Source: Bradyrhizobium sp. 195 (lineage in GTDB: Bacteria > Pseudomonadota > Alphaproteobacteria > Rhizobiales > Xanthobacteraceae). Taken from it: a stretch of 64,000 nt of DNA. The position numbers and the translations under genes are program-made. The stretch is from assembly GCF_023101665.1 (NCBI RefSeq), contig NZ_CP082161.1:4216001-4280000 (forward strand), in the 5' to 3' direction. The notes beneath the pieces are model-generated. The model did not search any database. It had not been told where the DNA came from and was given only the letters and a program-made list of their open reading frames with translations. Shown here in pieces: positions 1-8,635 of this stretch; the stretch's first letter is position 1, and each line of letters opens with the position of its first letter.

Positions 1-1
1 C

Positions 2-196
2 GCGCTTGGCCGTGTCGGTCTGCTCACGCACAACTACATGCTCGGGCCGCGCGGCGATTCCAACGGCTGCGTTTCGATCAAGGACTATGATCGTTTCCTC
101 AAAGCTTACGACAATGGCGAGTTCAACCGTCTTGTCGTGGTGCCGAGCCTGAGCGGATCGGCGACCGCCTCGCAGCGCGCGAGCACCGACTCCTGA
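2..196 (+). CDS. DUF2778 domain protein, C-terminal end (partial)
   Basis: The reading frame is open from the left edge and stops at 194-196, so only the last 64 residues are present. The segment contains THNYMLGPRGDSNGCVSI followed by a DY..FL.A...GEF..LVVV tail. This matches the C-terminal catalytic part of the DUF2778 family, which is related to L,D-transpeptidases; the His and the Cys in SNGC would be the catalytic pair. These proteins are usually exported and act on peptidoglycan. The start lies outside the window, so domain order and signal peptide cannot be seen. Confidence 0.75.
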   Translation, partial: ALGRVGLLTHNYMLGPRGDSNGCVSIKDYDRFLKAYDNGEFNRLVVVPSLSGSATASQRASTDS

Positions 197-262
197 TATT
201 CGCCTGCTGCGGCGGGGCTGCCGTTTCCCCTTCGTTAAGCCGTCATCGTCCAGAAGCAGCCC

Positions 263-520
263 ATGAGTGATCCAACAAATTCCGAGACCCCGCTCCGTAC
301 GACGTTCAAGATCAAGTTGAACGGTGACACGCTGGCGATCGCGACTGTCGGCCAGGCCTATCAATTCCTCACCAACTTCAAGTCGGTCGAGTGGATGGAA
401 TTCCGCTCCCTGCATGAGGACGCCGTCGCGGCCCTTGAAGGCGCCGCCGGTAACGCGATGCTGGCGGTGCAGGCGACCAACGCCGTTCGCGCGCTGTTCG
501 TCAGCGCGAAGCTGCTCTGA
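263..520 (+). CDS. DUF982 domain-containing protein
   Basis: An 85-residue protein of the DUF982 type, a small family common in rhizobia and of unknown role. The order is typical: an N-terminal strand region (FKIKL), a VGQAYQFLTNF helix, a Trp-containing turn, then an Ala-rich helix pair (HEDAVAALEGAAGNAMLAVQ) and a final helix ending RALFVSAKLL. It lies 66 bp after the preceding stop, on the same strand. An AGAAG-like ribosome site precedes the ATG. No signal peptide or membrane segment is visible, so it is probably cytoplasmic. Confidence 0.7.
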   Translation: MSDPTNSETPLRTTFKIKLNGDTLAIATVGQAYQFLTNFKSVEWMEFRSLHEDAVAALEGAAGNAMLAVQATNAVRALFVSAKLL

Positions 521-639
521 CGCGCTGCCTTCGCAGCCCCGCGGGCTCCACATTGCGAAAAGCATGAGCCCAGCACCGCAGCGCACCGCTGAAGAAGCGA
601 TGCGCTGCGTCCGGGTTACGAGCGCGGGTATTACGACGA

Positions 640-2499
640 TCAGTGCCCGTGGTTGCCGTGCCCGTCGTCGTCGTCGTCGTGATAGTCATGATCCCTGCCG
701 GGCCTGAAGCCGGCGTCGATGCAGGCGAAGTTGCCGGCGTCGTTTGTCAGGCCGCTGCCCTTGTAGGCGGCAATCTTCGGATAGACGCAGAGCGGCCGCG
801 TGCCGCTGGCAGGGAAGTTCTGGGCAATGCGCGGATCGAACAGCCCGCCGGCCGGATAGGGCGAGGTCGCGTTGGTATTGGCTGCGACGATGCGCTCCGG
901 CGCGATGCCTTTCTCGACCCAGTCGGTGATGGCCTTGAGCTCGTTGCCGGCGAAGTTCGCCGTGGCCGCGCCGCCCCCGCAATGGGCCATGTTCGGCACC
1001 ATGAACAGCCGCGCGAAATCCTCGGCGCGTCCTCCCATGCGCCGGTCCATGCCGCGATACCAGCGGGCGATCGCGGCGCCGGAGAAGATGCCGTCATTGA
1101 CGGAGGAGGAGATGATCAGCTTGCCGCCGCGTGCCCTGAACGGACGTAGATCGCTCGAGGTCGCGGCCATGAAGTCCATGCTGCTTTCGGGATAGGCCGC
1201 CGTCTTGGTGAAGATCTTCGGCGCGTCGGTGTCGAAGTTGAATTTGAACACGAAGGCTTCCTGGCCGTTCGGCCCGTTGACGGGCGTGACGACCGGCGGC
1301 GTCTGGAAGATCATCGGGATTGCGCCTGCGCCGAGCGTCAGGTTGATCGCGGTGTTGACACCAGGCACCGGGGCGGTGACGACGTTCCACAACTGCCAGC
1401 CCGCGCCCGGCGCGGTCGGCGGCGTCCAGATGCCGGCATCCCAGAACCAGTTCGAATAGAGCCGTTGGCCCTTCGAGTTGACCGGCCCGGCATAGATCTT
1501 CTTGAGCGCGTTCACTTGCGCGGGGGTGAGGCAGGTGCCGCCATGCGGGGTGCTGCCGTGCGAGCCGGTGCCGCAGGTGTAAGAGGCAAGAGCCGGATAC
1601 ACCTTCTTCGCGGTGCAGGCGTGATAATTGTCGATGATGCCGTCGACCAGACCATCGAGGGCGTCGCAGGCACTCAGGATCGCGGCTGAGGCCACCTGAA
1701 GATCCTGCACAGGAAACGTGTCGGGAATGAACGGCTGCCCGTTGACGTCCGTGCTGGTTGCGAGCGTGCCGAGCACCTGCTCGTTCCAGGCCTCCGCAAG
1801 GCCCGCCTGCGGCAGGTTGAAGCCGGGATTTTGCGAGATGACGCCGTCGAACAGCCAGGGGAAGCGCTGCGACGCCATCATGGCGTCACGGCCGCCGTTC
1901 GAGCAGCCCATGATGTAGGAATAGACGGTGTCGAGGCCGTAGAAATAGGAGATGATCTGCTTGGAGATCGTCGCGGTCTTCTCGATGCCGTTGTAGCCGT
2001 AGTCCCTGCGTGCTTGCGCGTCGATCGCGAAATGCGCTGAGCCGCCGGCATTGACATCGTCATCCTGATGTCCGCCCACAACATTGTTGGCGCTGTCTTC
2101 GTGGCCGCCGTCATTGGCCGCGACAGCCCAGCCCTGGCCGAGCTCGGTGCCGGCGGCGCCTTGCGGATCGGCATTGAGGCTGCCGTCGGTGCCGCCGCCG
2201 CCCATCATCTCGAAACGGCCATGCCAGGTGTTGGGCAGGTTGAGCGCGAAGCCGATGCCGTAGGTGAAATGGTTGGGATCCTGCGCGGAGACGCGCTTGT
2301 TGATGATGCCGATCACGTTGCAATAGCCGGATTTTTGCGTCGCGCTCAGGATCTGCGTGTTCGGCAGCGTGACCCCGGTGAGCGCTGTGCAGGACGCGCG
2401 CGGCGCGACGCCACTCGGCGGAAATCCGTGCGCAATAGCCTGCGTGCCGAAAACGGCACAGCCGGCCATGATGGTCGATGCGAGAAATAGGCGTTTCAT
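640..2499 (-). CDS. Secreted tannase/feruloyl esterase family protein
   Basis: A 619-residue alpha/beta hydrolase of the tannase and feruloyl esterase family (PF07519), expected to cleave ester bonds of phenolic or plant-derived esters outside the cytoplasm. The start at 2499 has GGGAGGGA five bases upstream and opens with a signal peptide (MKRLFLASTIMAG...AIA). The nucleophile elbow is GCSNGGRDAMMASQ, and a late GAAxTANF/AHCGGG region supplies the usual C-terminal His. The last 20 residues are rich in Asp and His (DYHDDDDDGHGNHGH), which is unusual and may bind metal. It is divergent from the MarR gene, with a palindrome between. The substrate is unknown. Confidence 0.85.
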   Translation of the reverse strand: MKRLFLASTIMAGCAVFGTQAIAHGFPPSGVAPRASCTALTGVTLPNTQILSATQKSGYCNVIGIINKRVSAQDPNHFTYGIGFALNLPNTWHGRFEMMGGGGTDGSLNADPQGAAGTELGQGWAVAANDGGHEDSANNVVGGHQDDDVNAGGSAHFAIDAQARRDYGYNGIEKTATISKQIISYFYGLDTVYSYIMGCSNGGRDAMMASQRFPWLFDGVISQNPGFNLPQAGLAEAWNEQVLGTLATSTDVNGQPFIPDTFPVQDLQVASAAILSACDALDGLVDGIIDNYHACTAKKVYPALASYTCGTGSHGSTPHGGTCLTPAQVNALKKIYAGPVNSKGQRLYSNWFWDAGIWTPPTAPGAGWQLWNVVTAPVPGVNTAINLTLGAGAIPMIFQTPPVVTPVNGPNGQEAFVFKFNFDTDAPKIFTKTAAYPESSMDFMAATSSDLRPFRARGGKLIISSSVNDGIFSGAAIARWYRGMDRRMGGRAEDFARLFMVPNMAHCGGGAATANFAGNELKAITDWVEKGIAPERIVAANTNATSPYPAGGLFDPRIAQNFPASGTRPLCVYPKIAAYKGSGLTNDAGNFACIDAGFRPGRDHDYHDDDDDGHGNHGH

Positions 2500-2792
2500 G
2501 TCAGTCCCTCCCAGTTTCATTAATGATGGTCGAACGAGCGTGCCCCCATGAGCGCGTGTTCGTTCAGTCGGTGTCGTTGGCAATATCGTAGCCGGCGCAG
2601 GGATGACGGTGCGGTCGCCGGGCGCGGCCGTGCGATGTGGCACACGCAACGCGTTGATGCGTGCTGCACGGTCGGCCGCACCGCGATGCATGAGCGCACG
2701 CAGCTCGGCGCCCATCTGTGATGGAAGCACGACGTCATCCCCCTTTGGCCCCGCTCGTATTGCGGCGGGCGTTCACGATCCTAGGGCGGGCG

Positions 2793-2810
2793 ATGTTGCC
2801 GTGTCAACAT
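2793..2810. promoter_or_regulatory. Candidate MarR operator
   Basis: ATGTTG-CCGTGT-CAACAT is a perfect 6-bp inverted repeat with a 6-bp spacer in the 443-bp gap between the tannase-type gene and the divergent MarR gene. GTTG-N6-CAAC is a common shape for MarR operators. Binding by the adjacent regulator is inferred. The rest of the gap (2500-2942) shows no convincing gene. Confidence 0.45.
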
Positions 2811-2942
2811 GACGCGGCGCGCGAGTGCGCTGCGCAACCTGTCGTAGAAGCTGTACTCGCGAGGCGCGCGATCTCCGCCCGGCTTCTCGATCGGGCCCGG
2901 CTGCGATAGGCTCGACATGCGAATCCCGGATGGCCGGGACGG

Positions 2943-3524
2943 ATGCCGCTGCGTGAAAGATCATCGTCGATGGAGCCGAAGAAGACGGGCGTCAGGAAGC
3001 GATCGTCCAAGGGCGCGCCGCGCAGGGCGCCTGTTGGAAAGCCGCAGCGGTCCGCTCCGCGCGCTGCAGCGGCTGCAAAGCCCGCCCGGCCGAAGCTGCT
3101 CGCCTCCGACGATCTGTCCCGTTCGGTCGGTTATCGCATCCGGCGGGCCCAGCTCTGGGTCTTCAAGGATGTCAGCCGGCGGCTCGCCGCCTTCGACATC
3201 AGCCCGGCGCAGTTCTCCGTGCTGTCAGTGATCGAGGCCAATCCGGGCGTCAATCAGCTCGCCATTGCGCAATCCCTGTCGATCGAGCGGGCCGGGCTCG
3301 GGCGGCTGGTGGATCATCTGGAGCGGCGGGGCCTGGTGGAGCGTTCGGCCTCCGCGATCAACCGCCGTTACTATGTGCTGTATCTGACGCCGGCCGGGGG
3401 GACGCTGCTGGGCCGCTTGCGCCCGGCGATTGCCGAGAGCGAGAAGATGCTTGCGGGCAAGATCGGAGCGCGCGCGTTCAAGGAATTACAGCGGGCGCTC
3501 GCGGTCTTTCTCCAGGAGACCTGA
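2943..3524 (+). CDS. MarR family transcriptional regulator
   Basis: A 193-residue regulator with a basic, Ala/Pro-rich N-terminal tail of about 55 residues, then a MarR winged-helix domain: YRIRRAQLWVFKDVSRRL (dimer helix), LSVIEANPGVNQLAIAQSL (HTH), RLVDHLERRGLVER and the wing RRYYVLYLTPAG. The family normally represses genes for aromatic compounds or stress and releases DNA on ligand binding. Its position between a tannase-type gene and a TRAP binding protein suggests control of phenolic ester use. An in-frame ATG at 2970 is an alternative start; neither has a strong ribosome site. Confidence 0.85.
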   Translation: MPLRERSSSMEPKKTGVRKRSSKGAPRRAPVGKPQRSAPRAAAAAKPARPKLLASDDLSRSVGYRIRRAQLWVFKDVSRRLAAFDISPAQFSVLSVIEANPGVNQLAIAQSLSIERAGLGRLVDHLERRGLVERSASAINRRYYVLYLTPAGGTLLGRLRPAIAESEKMLAGKIGARAFKELQRALAVFLQET

Positions 3525-3703
3525 GGCGCTTTCGGCAAGCCCTTGGTTCGGTGCGCCGTTTTGGCGGCCGATGGCTGCGGCGCCATGCGTTCTCGCAGCT
3601 TGAACTCCGCACCAGGAACAGGCAAACGGTCAGCCAAGTCCGTGGCCAAGCCGGTTTACAGAGCCGTCCGTTTCGAAGCTGACATCAAGGGAGAACCCCC
3701 ATC

Positions 3704-4795
3704 ATGAAACGCCGTACATTCCTGAGGGGCGGCGTGGTCGCCGGCGCGACGACGCTGGTTGCTGCACCTGCGATCGCGCAGAGCGCGCCCGAGATCAAAT
3801 GGCGCCTGACCTCGAGCTTCCCGAAGTCGCTCGACACCATCTACGGCACGGCGCAGACCTTCGCGAAATATATTGCCGAGGCCACCGACAACAAATTCCA
3901 GATCCAGACCTTTGGCGCCGGCGAGATCGTTCCGGGCTTGCAGGCGCTCGATGCCGTCAGCACCTCCTCGGTGGAGATGGCGCAGACCCCGCTCTATTTC
4001 TACATCGGCAAGGAGCCTGCGCTGGCCTATGCCACCGGCGCGCCCTTCGGCATGAACCATCGCCATCAGGAATCGTGGTGGCACTTCGGCGGTGGCGCCG
4101 ACCTCACCAATGAGGCGCTCAAACCGTTCAAGGCGCACGCGATCCTGTGCGGCAATTCCGGCACCCAGATGGGCGGCTGGTTCCGCAAGGAGATCAAGAC
4201 AGTCGACGACCTCAAGGGCCTCAAATTCCGCATCGCCGGCATGGGCGGCCATGTGCTGGCAAGGCTCGGGGTCGTCCCGCAGCAGATCGCGGGCGGCGAC
4301 ATATATCCGGCGCTGGAGAAGGGCACGATCGATGCGGTCGAGTTCGTTGGTCCCTATGACGACGAGAAGCTCGGCTTCCAGAAGGTCGCCAAGTACTACT
4401 ACTTCCCCGGCTGGTGGGAAGGCGGCGCCATGCTGCACATGATCGTCAACGACGAGAAATGGGCCTCGCTGCCCAAGCAGTACCAGGCGATCGTCAACCA
4501 GGCGGGCGCGGCGGCCGGCGCCTGGATGCTCGAGAAATACGACAGCGTGAATCCGGCAGCGCTGAAGCGGCTGCTCGCCAACGGCGCGGAGCTGAGGGCG
4601 TTCCCGCAGCCGGTGCTGGAGGCCTGCTACAACGCGACCCAGGAGCATCTGAACGAGCTCGCCGCCAAGAGCGAGCTGTTCAAGCGGACCAAGGCCAGCC
4701 ACGACGCGTATATGAAGGAGTTGCTGTTCTATACGCAGATCGCGGAGAATTTTTACGACAACTACCTGCTCAGCAAGATGCGCAACAAGAGCTGA
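3704..4795 (+). CDS. TRAP transporter substrate-binding protein (DctP family), Tat-exported
   Basis: A 363-residue periplasmic binding protein. The N-terminus MKRRTFLRGGVVAGATT is a twin-arginine signal, cleaved near AIAQS. The mature part resembles the TakP/SmoM branch of the DctP family (SFPKSLDTIYGTAQTFAKYI, MNHRHQESWWHFGGG, GGDIYPALEKGTIDAVEF), which binds 2-oxo acids or related carboxylates for Na+-driven uptake. The usual DctQ and DctM membrane subunits are not next to it, so it is an orphan. An AGGGAGAA ribosome site precedes the ATG. It follows the MarR gene by 179 bp on the same strand. Confidence 0.88.
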   Translation: MKRRTFLRGGVVAGATTLVAAPAIAQSAPEIKWRLTSSFPKSLDTIYGTAQTFAKYIAEATDNKFQIQTFGAGEIVPGLQALDAVSTSSVEMAQTPLYFYIGKEPALAYATGAPFGMNHRHQESWWHFGGGADLTNEALKPFKAHAILCGNSGTQMGGWFRKEIKTVDDLKGLKFRIAGMGGHVLARLGVVPQQIAGGDIYPALEKGTIDAVEFVGPYDDEKLGFQKVAKYYYFPGWWEGGAMLHMIVNDEKWASLPKQYQAIVNQAGAAAGAWMLEKYDSVNPAALKRLLANGAELRAFPQPVLEACYNATQEHLNELAAKSELFKRTKASHDAYMKELLFYTQIAENFYDNYLLSKMRNKS

Positions 4796-4808
4796 GCATG
4801 CAACACTC

Positions 4809-4896
4809 GTAGGGTGGGCAAAGGCGCACTTGCGCCGTGCCCACCATGACTTGCTTCATTGGCAATGGTGGGCACGCTGCGCTTTGCCCACCCTAC
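4809..4896. repeat. Palindromic repeat, family D (GTAGGGTGGGC type)
   Basis: GTAGGGTGGGCAAAG at the left is mirrored by CTTTGCCCACCCTAC at the right, with a second inner pair (GCGCACTTGCG, TGCCCACCAT/ATGGTGGGCA). The element fits an extragenic REP/REPIN-like hairpin placed between two converging genes, where it may also act as a terminator. Confidence 0.8.
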
Positions 4897-4916
4897 GAGA
4901 ATTTTCCCGCGGCGAA

Positions 4917-5690
4917 TTACGCCGCGCCTAACCCCAGCTTCGCGTAGATCCGCCTTGCATAGGCACCGAACGCATCCGTGGTCTTCAGCGGCAGGTCGCG
5001 CGGGAAGGGCAGGTCGATCGGGAAATAATCGGCCATCTTCGCCGGGCCCGCCGTCAGCACGGCGCAATGCGAGGACAGGAACACGGCTTCCTGGATCGAG
5101 TGGGTGACGAAGATGATGGTCTTGCCGCTCTCGCGCCAGATCCGCAGCATCTCCAGATTCATCTGCTCGCGCGTCAGCGCGTCCAGCGCGCCGAACGGCT
5201 CGTCCATCAGGATCAGCTTGGGGTCGTGGATGAAGGCACGCGCGATCGCGGTGCGCTGCTGCATGCCGCCGGAGAGCTGCTGCGGATATTTCTGCTCGTA
5301 GCCGGCGAGCCCGACCAGGTTGAGCAGGTCGCGCGCCCGCTCGCGCGCGGCCTTCATCGGCAGGCCGACGATTTCGGCCGGCAAGAGCACGTTGTCCAGG
5401 ATGGTGCGCCATTTCAGCAGGAGTGCCTGCTGGAACACCATGCCGATGTCGCGGGTCGGGTCGAACGGGCTGTTGGCACTGCCGATCTTCACAGTACCGC
5501 CGTCGGCATCATGCAGGCCGGCCAAGATCTTCATCACCGTCGTCTTGCCGCAACCGGACGGGCCGACCAGCGAGACCAACTCACCTTCCCGCACGTCCAT
5601 GGTGACGTCGGACACCGCCAGGAATTCGGCGCCGCCGCTGCGATAGACCTTGCGGACGCCTTGCAGGCTGATGAAGGGCTCGGAATTCAT
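4917..5690 (-). CDS. ABC transporter ATP-binding protein (NitT/TauT type)
   Basis: A 257-residue cytoplasmic ATPase. Walker A is GPSGCGKTT, the signature is LSGGMQQRTAIARA, and Walker B is LILMDEPFGALDA, followed by the switch His in FVTHSIQEA. The start at 5690 is chosen because its ATG overlaps the stop of the upstream aldolase-like gene in an ATGA junction, showing translational coupling. It is the last gene of the permease-epimerase-GNAT-aldolase operon and would power the permease at 8636-9406 with the binding protein at 10238-11254. It is closest to importers of nitrate, taurine, aliphatic sulfonates or pyrimidine-like compounds. Confidence 0.92.
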   Translation of the reverse strand: MNSEPFISLQGVRKVYRSGGAEFLAVSDVTMDVREGELVSLVGPSGCGKTTVMKILAGLHDADGGTVKIGSANSPFDPTRDIGMVFQQALLLKWRTILDNVLLPAEIVGLPMKAARERARDLLNLVGLAGYEQKYPQQLSGGMQQRTAIARAFIHDPKLILMDEPFGALDALTREQMNLEMLRIWRESGKTIIFVTHSIQEAVFLSSHCAVLTAGPAKMADYFPIDLPFPRDLPLKTTDAFGAYARRIYAKLGLGAA

Positions 5691-6742
5691 GCCAGCCATT
5701 TGTTCAAATTCGCGGCGACAAAGGCATCGTCGCTGAGGTCGGCGTGCTCGCGAGTGACGCGATTGATCTCCTCCTTCTGGCCGGGGCTGAGGCCCTCGTT
5801 CGGATCGAGGCACCACAGGCCCTGCATCAGACCTTGGCGCCGCAGCACCTCGTGGCAGCCGGCGATGCAGCCATGGAAATTATTGGCGACGTCGAAGAAG
5901 GCGCTGTTGCAGTCGGTGACGCGGGCATCGAGCGCCAGCAGGTCCGCCGGCACGCTGTCCTTGTGCCGAGCCGCCTTGCAGCGCTCGAACTGCTTGATCG
6001 CACTCGCGGTCCACACCGACCAATGACCGAGCAGGCCGCCCCTGAAGTAGGTGCGGGTCGTGATGCCGTTCTCGCGCAGATCGAAGGGCAGCATCAGGTC
6101 GAGCAGGATGTGATCGTCATTGCCGGTGTAGAGCGCGACGCGGTCGAGCGCGCCGGCCGCCGCGACACCGCGCAGCACGTCGAGGGTCCGATAACGGTTG
6201 AACGGCGCGATCTTGATCGCAATGACATTGTCGATCGAGGCAAAGCGCTGCCAGAAGCGGCTCGACAGGACGACGCCGCCGACGGCCGGCTGAAGATAGA
6301 AGCCGATCAGCGGGATTTCGGCGGCGACCGCCGTGCAGTGGGCAATGATCTCGTCCTCGGACGCGCTCTTCATCGCGGCGAGGCTGAGCAGCCCGGCGTG
6401 ATAGCCGACGTCGCGCGCGGTACGGGCTTCTGCGGTTGCCTGGCCGGTTGGACCTGCAAGTCCTGCGACCATTGCCAGCGGACGCTTGGTCCAGTGTGCT
6501 GCTGTCTCGGCGGCGAGCTCGAGCACGGGGCGGTAGAGACCGACATCGCGGATCGCGAACTGCGTGGTGTGCACGCCGACGGCAAGGCCGCCTGAACCGG
6601 CGTCGATGTAATATCGCGTTAGCGCGCGCTGATGCGTCTTGTCGAGCTGGCGCTCGGCGGTGAGCGCCAGCGGATGCGCCGGCAGCACGGTGCCGTCGGC
6701 GATCAGCTTGCGGATATCGCTGTTGATCTGGCTGCGGTGCAT
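5687..6742 (-). CDS. Dihydrodipicolinate synthase / aldolase family protein
   Basis: A 351-residue TIM-barrel protein of the DapA/NanA superfamily, longer than the usual 290-300 residues. The candidate Schiff-base lysine lies in VIAIKIAPFNRY and the conserved Tyr region is GFYLQPAVGG. The usual GTTGE motif is replaced by VHTTQF and the usual YNxPxxTG by FYLQPAVGG, so the substrate is probably not pyruvate plus aspartate semialdehyde. Aldol cleavage or condensation of a keto acid is the likely chemistry. It sits 6 bp after the GNAT gene and overlaps the ATPase gene by 4 bp, so it belongs to the transport operon and probably acts on the imported compound. Confidence 0.82.
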   Translation of the reverse strand: MHRSQINSDIRKLIADGTVLPAHPLALTAERQLDKTHQRALTRYYIDAGSGGLAVGVHTTQFAIRDVGLYRPVLELAAETAAHWTKRPLAMVAGLAGPTGQATAEARTARDVGYHAGLLSLAAMKSASEDEIIAHCTAVAAEIPLIGFYLQPAVGGVVLSSRFWQRFASIDNVIAIKIAPFNRYRTLDVLRGVAAAGALDRVALYTGNDDHILLDLMLPFDLRENGITTRTYFRGGLLGHWSVWTASAIKQFERCKAARHKDSVPADLLALDARVTDCNSAFFDVANNFHGCIAGCHEVLRRQGLMQGLWCLDPNEGLSPGQKEEINRVTREHADLSDDAFVAANLNKWLA

Positions 6743-6748
6743 GATGTC

Positions 6749-7570
6749 CTATCCGAATTCGGGGCCGGCGACGGCGAATGGCATTTCCTCACCCGTGACG
6801 GTGGCGGGCCCGAACCGCATGCGCTGGAACGGGCGTTCGACAGTCCAGCCCGCTGAGGTCAATCCATCCAGGAATGCGCCTTGCGAGGCGACGGCATCGA
6901 GCAGGAGCGGACTGGTCTCGGAGCGCACGATCGCGTCAACCAAGGCTAGAGCTGCTGCGGCGTCGTCGGCAAACAGCGGGCCGATATGGCGGGCGGTTCT
7001 GCCGTCGCGAACCAGCGCGATGGCGCCGTTCGCGGCGACGATGCGCGAGCCGTAGCGCTGTGCGAAGGCGGAGAGGAGGGCGGTCCGGTCGAAACCTGTG
7101 GCCCGCCGGTCCCGCATACGAAGCGCATCGAGCGTTGCGGATGATGTTGGCGGCGCTTCGGCTCGCGCAGGCTTTACCAGCTTCAGGCGGCGCAATTGCA
7201 GCGTCGGCGTGAATCCCAATGGCCCGTAGACGGCAGCGCCGTCAGGCGTGGCGTCGAGCCAGCTCGTCAGGCCGTTCTGACGCGCCGTCTGCAGGCAGGC
7301 ATCGACGAGACGCGTTGCCAAGCCACGGCGGCGATGCTTGCCTGATACCAGCACCATGCTGATCCAGGCGTTGTTGCCGGAATAGGGCAGCAGGGCTGCG
7401 GTCGCGACCAGTCGCGCACCGTCACGAATGCCGAATACCACGCCTTCATGCAGGAAGACGCGCCAATCGTCCTCGGTCTGGTTCCATTGCGCCTCAGTCG
7501 ACAGCACCAGCCCGGCCAGCGCGTCGTCGATGCCGAGCTTCAGGATGGGCGGGGCGTCAGTAGCGGCCAT
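6749..7570 (-). CDS. GNAT family N-acetyltransferase with C-terminal Acetyltransf_18-like domain
   Basis: A 273-residue cytoplasmic protein. The N-terminal GNAT fold holds the acetyl-CoA motif VLVSGKHRRRGLATRLVDA near residue 75 and YGPLGFTPT at its end. A second domain follows (FDRTALLSAFAQRYGSRI, RHIGPLFADDAAAAL, FQRMRFG, ending AGPEFG), a layout seen in YitI-like acetyltransferases. The substrate is unknown; the operon suggests acetylation of an imported amine or an intermediate. Its start overlaps the end of the epimerase-like gene by 14 bp and it is followed 6 bp later by the aldolase gene. Confidence 0.85.
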   Translation of the reverse strand: MAATDAPPILKLGIDDALAGLVLSTEAQWNQTEDDWRVFLHEGVVFGIRDGARLVATAALLPYSGNNAWISMVLVSGKHRRRGLATRLVDACLQTARQNGLTSWLDATPDGAAVYGPLGFTPTLQLRRLKLVKPARAEAPPTSSATLDALRMRDRRATGFDRTALLSAFAQRYGSRIVAANGAIALVRDGRTARHIGPLFADDAAAALALVDAIVRSETSPLLLDAVASQGAFLDGLTSAGWTVERPFQRMRFGPATVTGEEMPFAVAGPEFG

Positions 7571-8594
7571 CGCGCACCTCGTATTTGGTGGGCTTGCCGA
7601 GGCTCGGCATCGCGCGCGAGACCCAATCCGCGGTCCAGGCGATCAGCTGCTCGGTATCGACGACCGGCAGGTCGAACAGCTCGACCGCCTTTGACGTGTC
7701 GGTCAGCCACGCCGTCGGCTCCTCCTTGCCGGTCAGCACTGGGGCGCGGCCAAACCTCGTGCCGAATTTTTCGGCGAGATCGCGGACCGCCAAAATCTCG
7801 TGGCCGCTGACATTGATCGGCGAGGTCGGGGTGGTGCAATGGGCGAGGCAGCGCAGCGCCTGCGCGGACGCATCGCCCTGCCAGATGAAATTGACATGGC
7901 CCAGGCTGACGTCGATCGGCGTGCCCGTGAGCACTTTTGTGGCGATATCGTGCAGCACGCCATAGCGCATATCGATCGCGTAATTGAGGCGGAACAGCCG
8001 CCCCGGCGTTCCGAACTTATGCGAGAAATGCTCGAACATCCGCTCGCGACCGACGCAGGATTGCGCGTACTCGCCGGGCGGATTCGGCGCCATGTCCTCG
8101 GTCGAGCCTTTGCCGTCGACAGGGACAAAGGGATAGATGCAGCCGGTCGAGAACGCCACGATGCGCGAGGACGGGAAGGCCTGGGCCACCAGGGCGGGCA
8201 CGTGCGCATTCATCGCCCAGGTCAGCGACAGATCGCCCTCGGCGCCGAATTTTCTACCGGCCATGAAGACGAGGTTCGGCGCTTTCGGCAGCGATTGGAT
8301 CGCGCGCTCGTCCATCAGGTCGCAGTTGATCGTTTCGACCCCGTGCGCGTGCAGCCAGTCCTTCACGCCGGCGTCGCTGAAGCGGGCCACGCCGATGATC
8401 CGGCGATCCGGCGCGGCGGCCTTCGCTAGCCCTGCCAGCGTCGGGCCCATCTTGCCGGCGACGCCGAGGATCAAGATGTCGCCCTCGACCTTGGCGAGGT
8501 CGTCGATCAGGGCCTGGGTCGGCCGGCACAAGAGCTCGTCGAGCGCAGCGATATCGGGGATGGTCTTCGGCAGGGTCTGGCGGGTGAGCAGCAT
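7557..8594 (-). CDS. NAD-dependent epimerase/dehydratase family protein
   Basis: A 345-residue Rossmann-fold protein of the extended SDR type. The nucleotide-binding Gly motif is GVAGKMGPTLA near residue 44. It is preceded by a 40-residue helical extension and followed by VFMAGRKFG and STGCIYPF (a Thr/Ser-rich catalytic region); the usual YxxxK is replaced by YAQSCVGRE, so its activity may not be a standard epimerisation. The gene is second in the TetR-controlled operon, 41 bp after the permease. A role in modifying the imported sugar-like or acidic substrate is inferred from context. Confidence 0.82.
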   Translation of the reverse strand: MLLTRQTLPKTIPDIAALDELLCRPTQALIDDLAKVEGDILILGVAGKMGPTLAGLAKAAAPDRRIIGVARFSDAGVKDWLHAHGVETINCDLMDERAIQSLPKAPNLVFMAGRKFGAEGDLSLTWAMNAHVPALVAQAFPSSRIVAFSTGCIYPFVPVDGKGSTEDMAPNPPGEYAQSCVGRERMFEHFSHKFGTPGRLFRLNYAIDMRYGVLHDIATKVLTGTPIDVSLGHVNFIWQGDASAQALRCLAHCTTPTSPINVSGHEILAVRDLAEKFGTRFGRAPVLTGKEEPTAWLTDTSKAVELFDLPVVDTEQLIAWTADWVSRAMPSLGKPTKYEVRDGRY

Positions 8595-8635
8595 GGATTT
8601 GGTCCTTGGGTCTGCCGTTGTCAGGTCTGTCGTTG

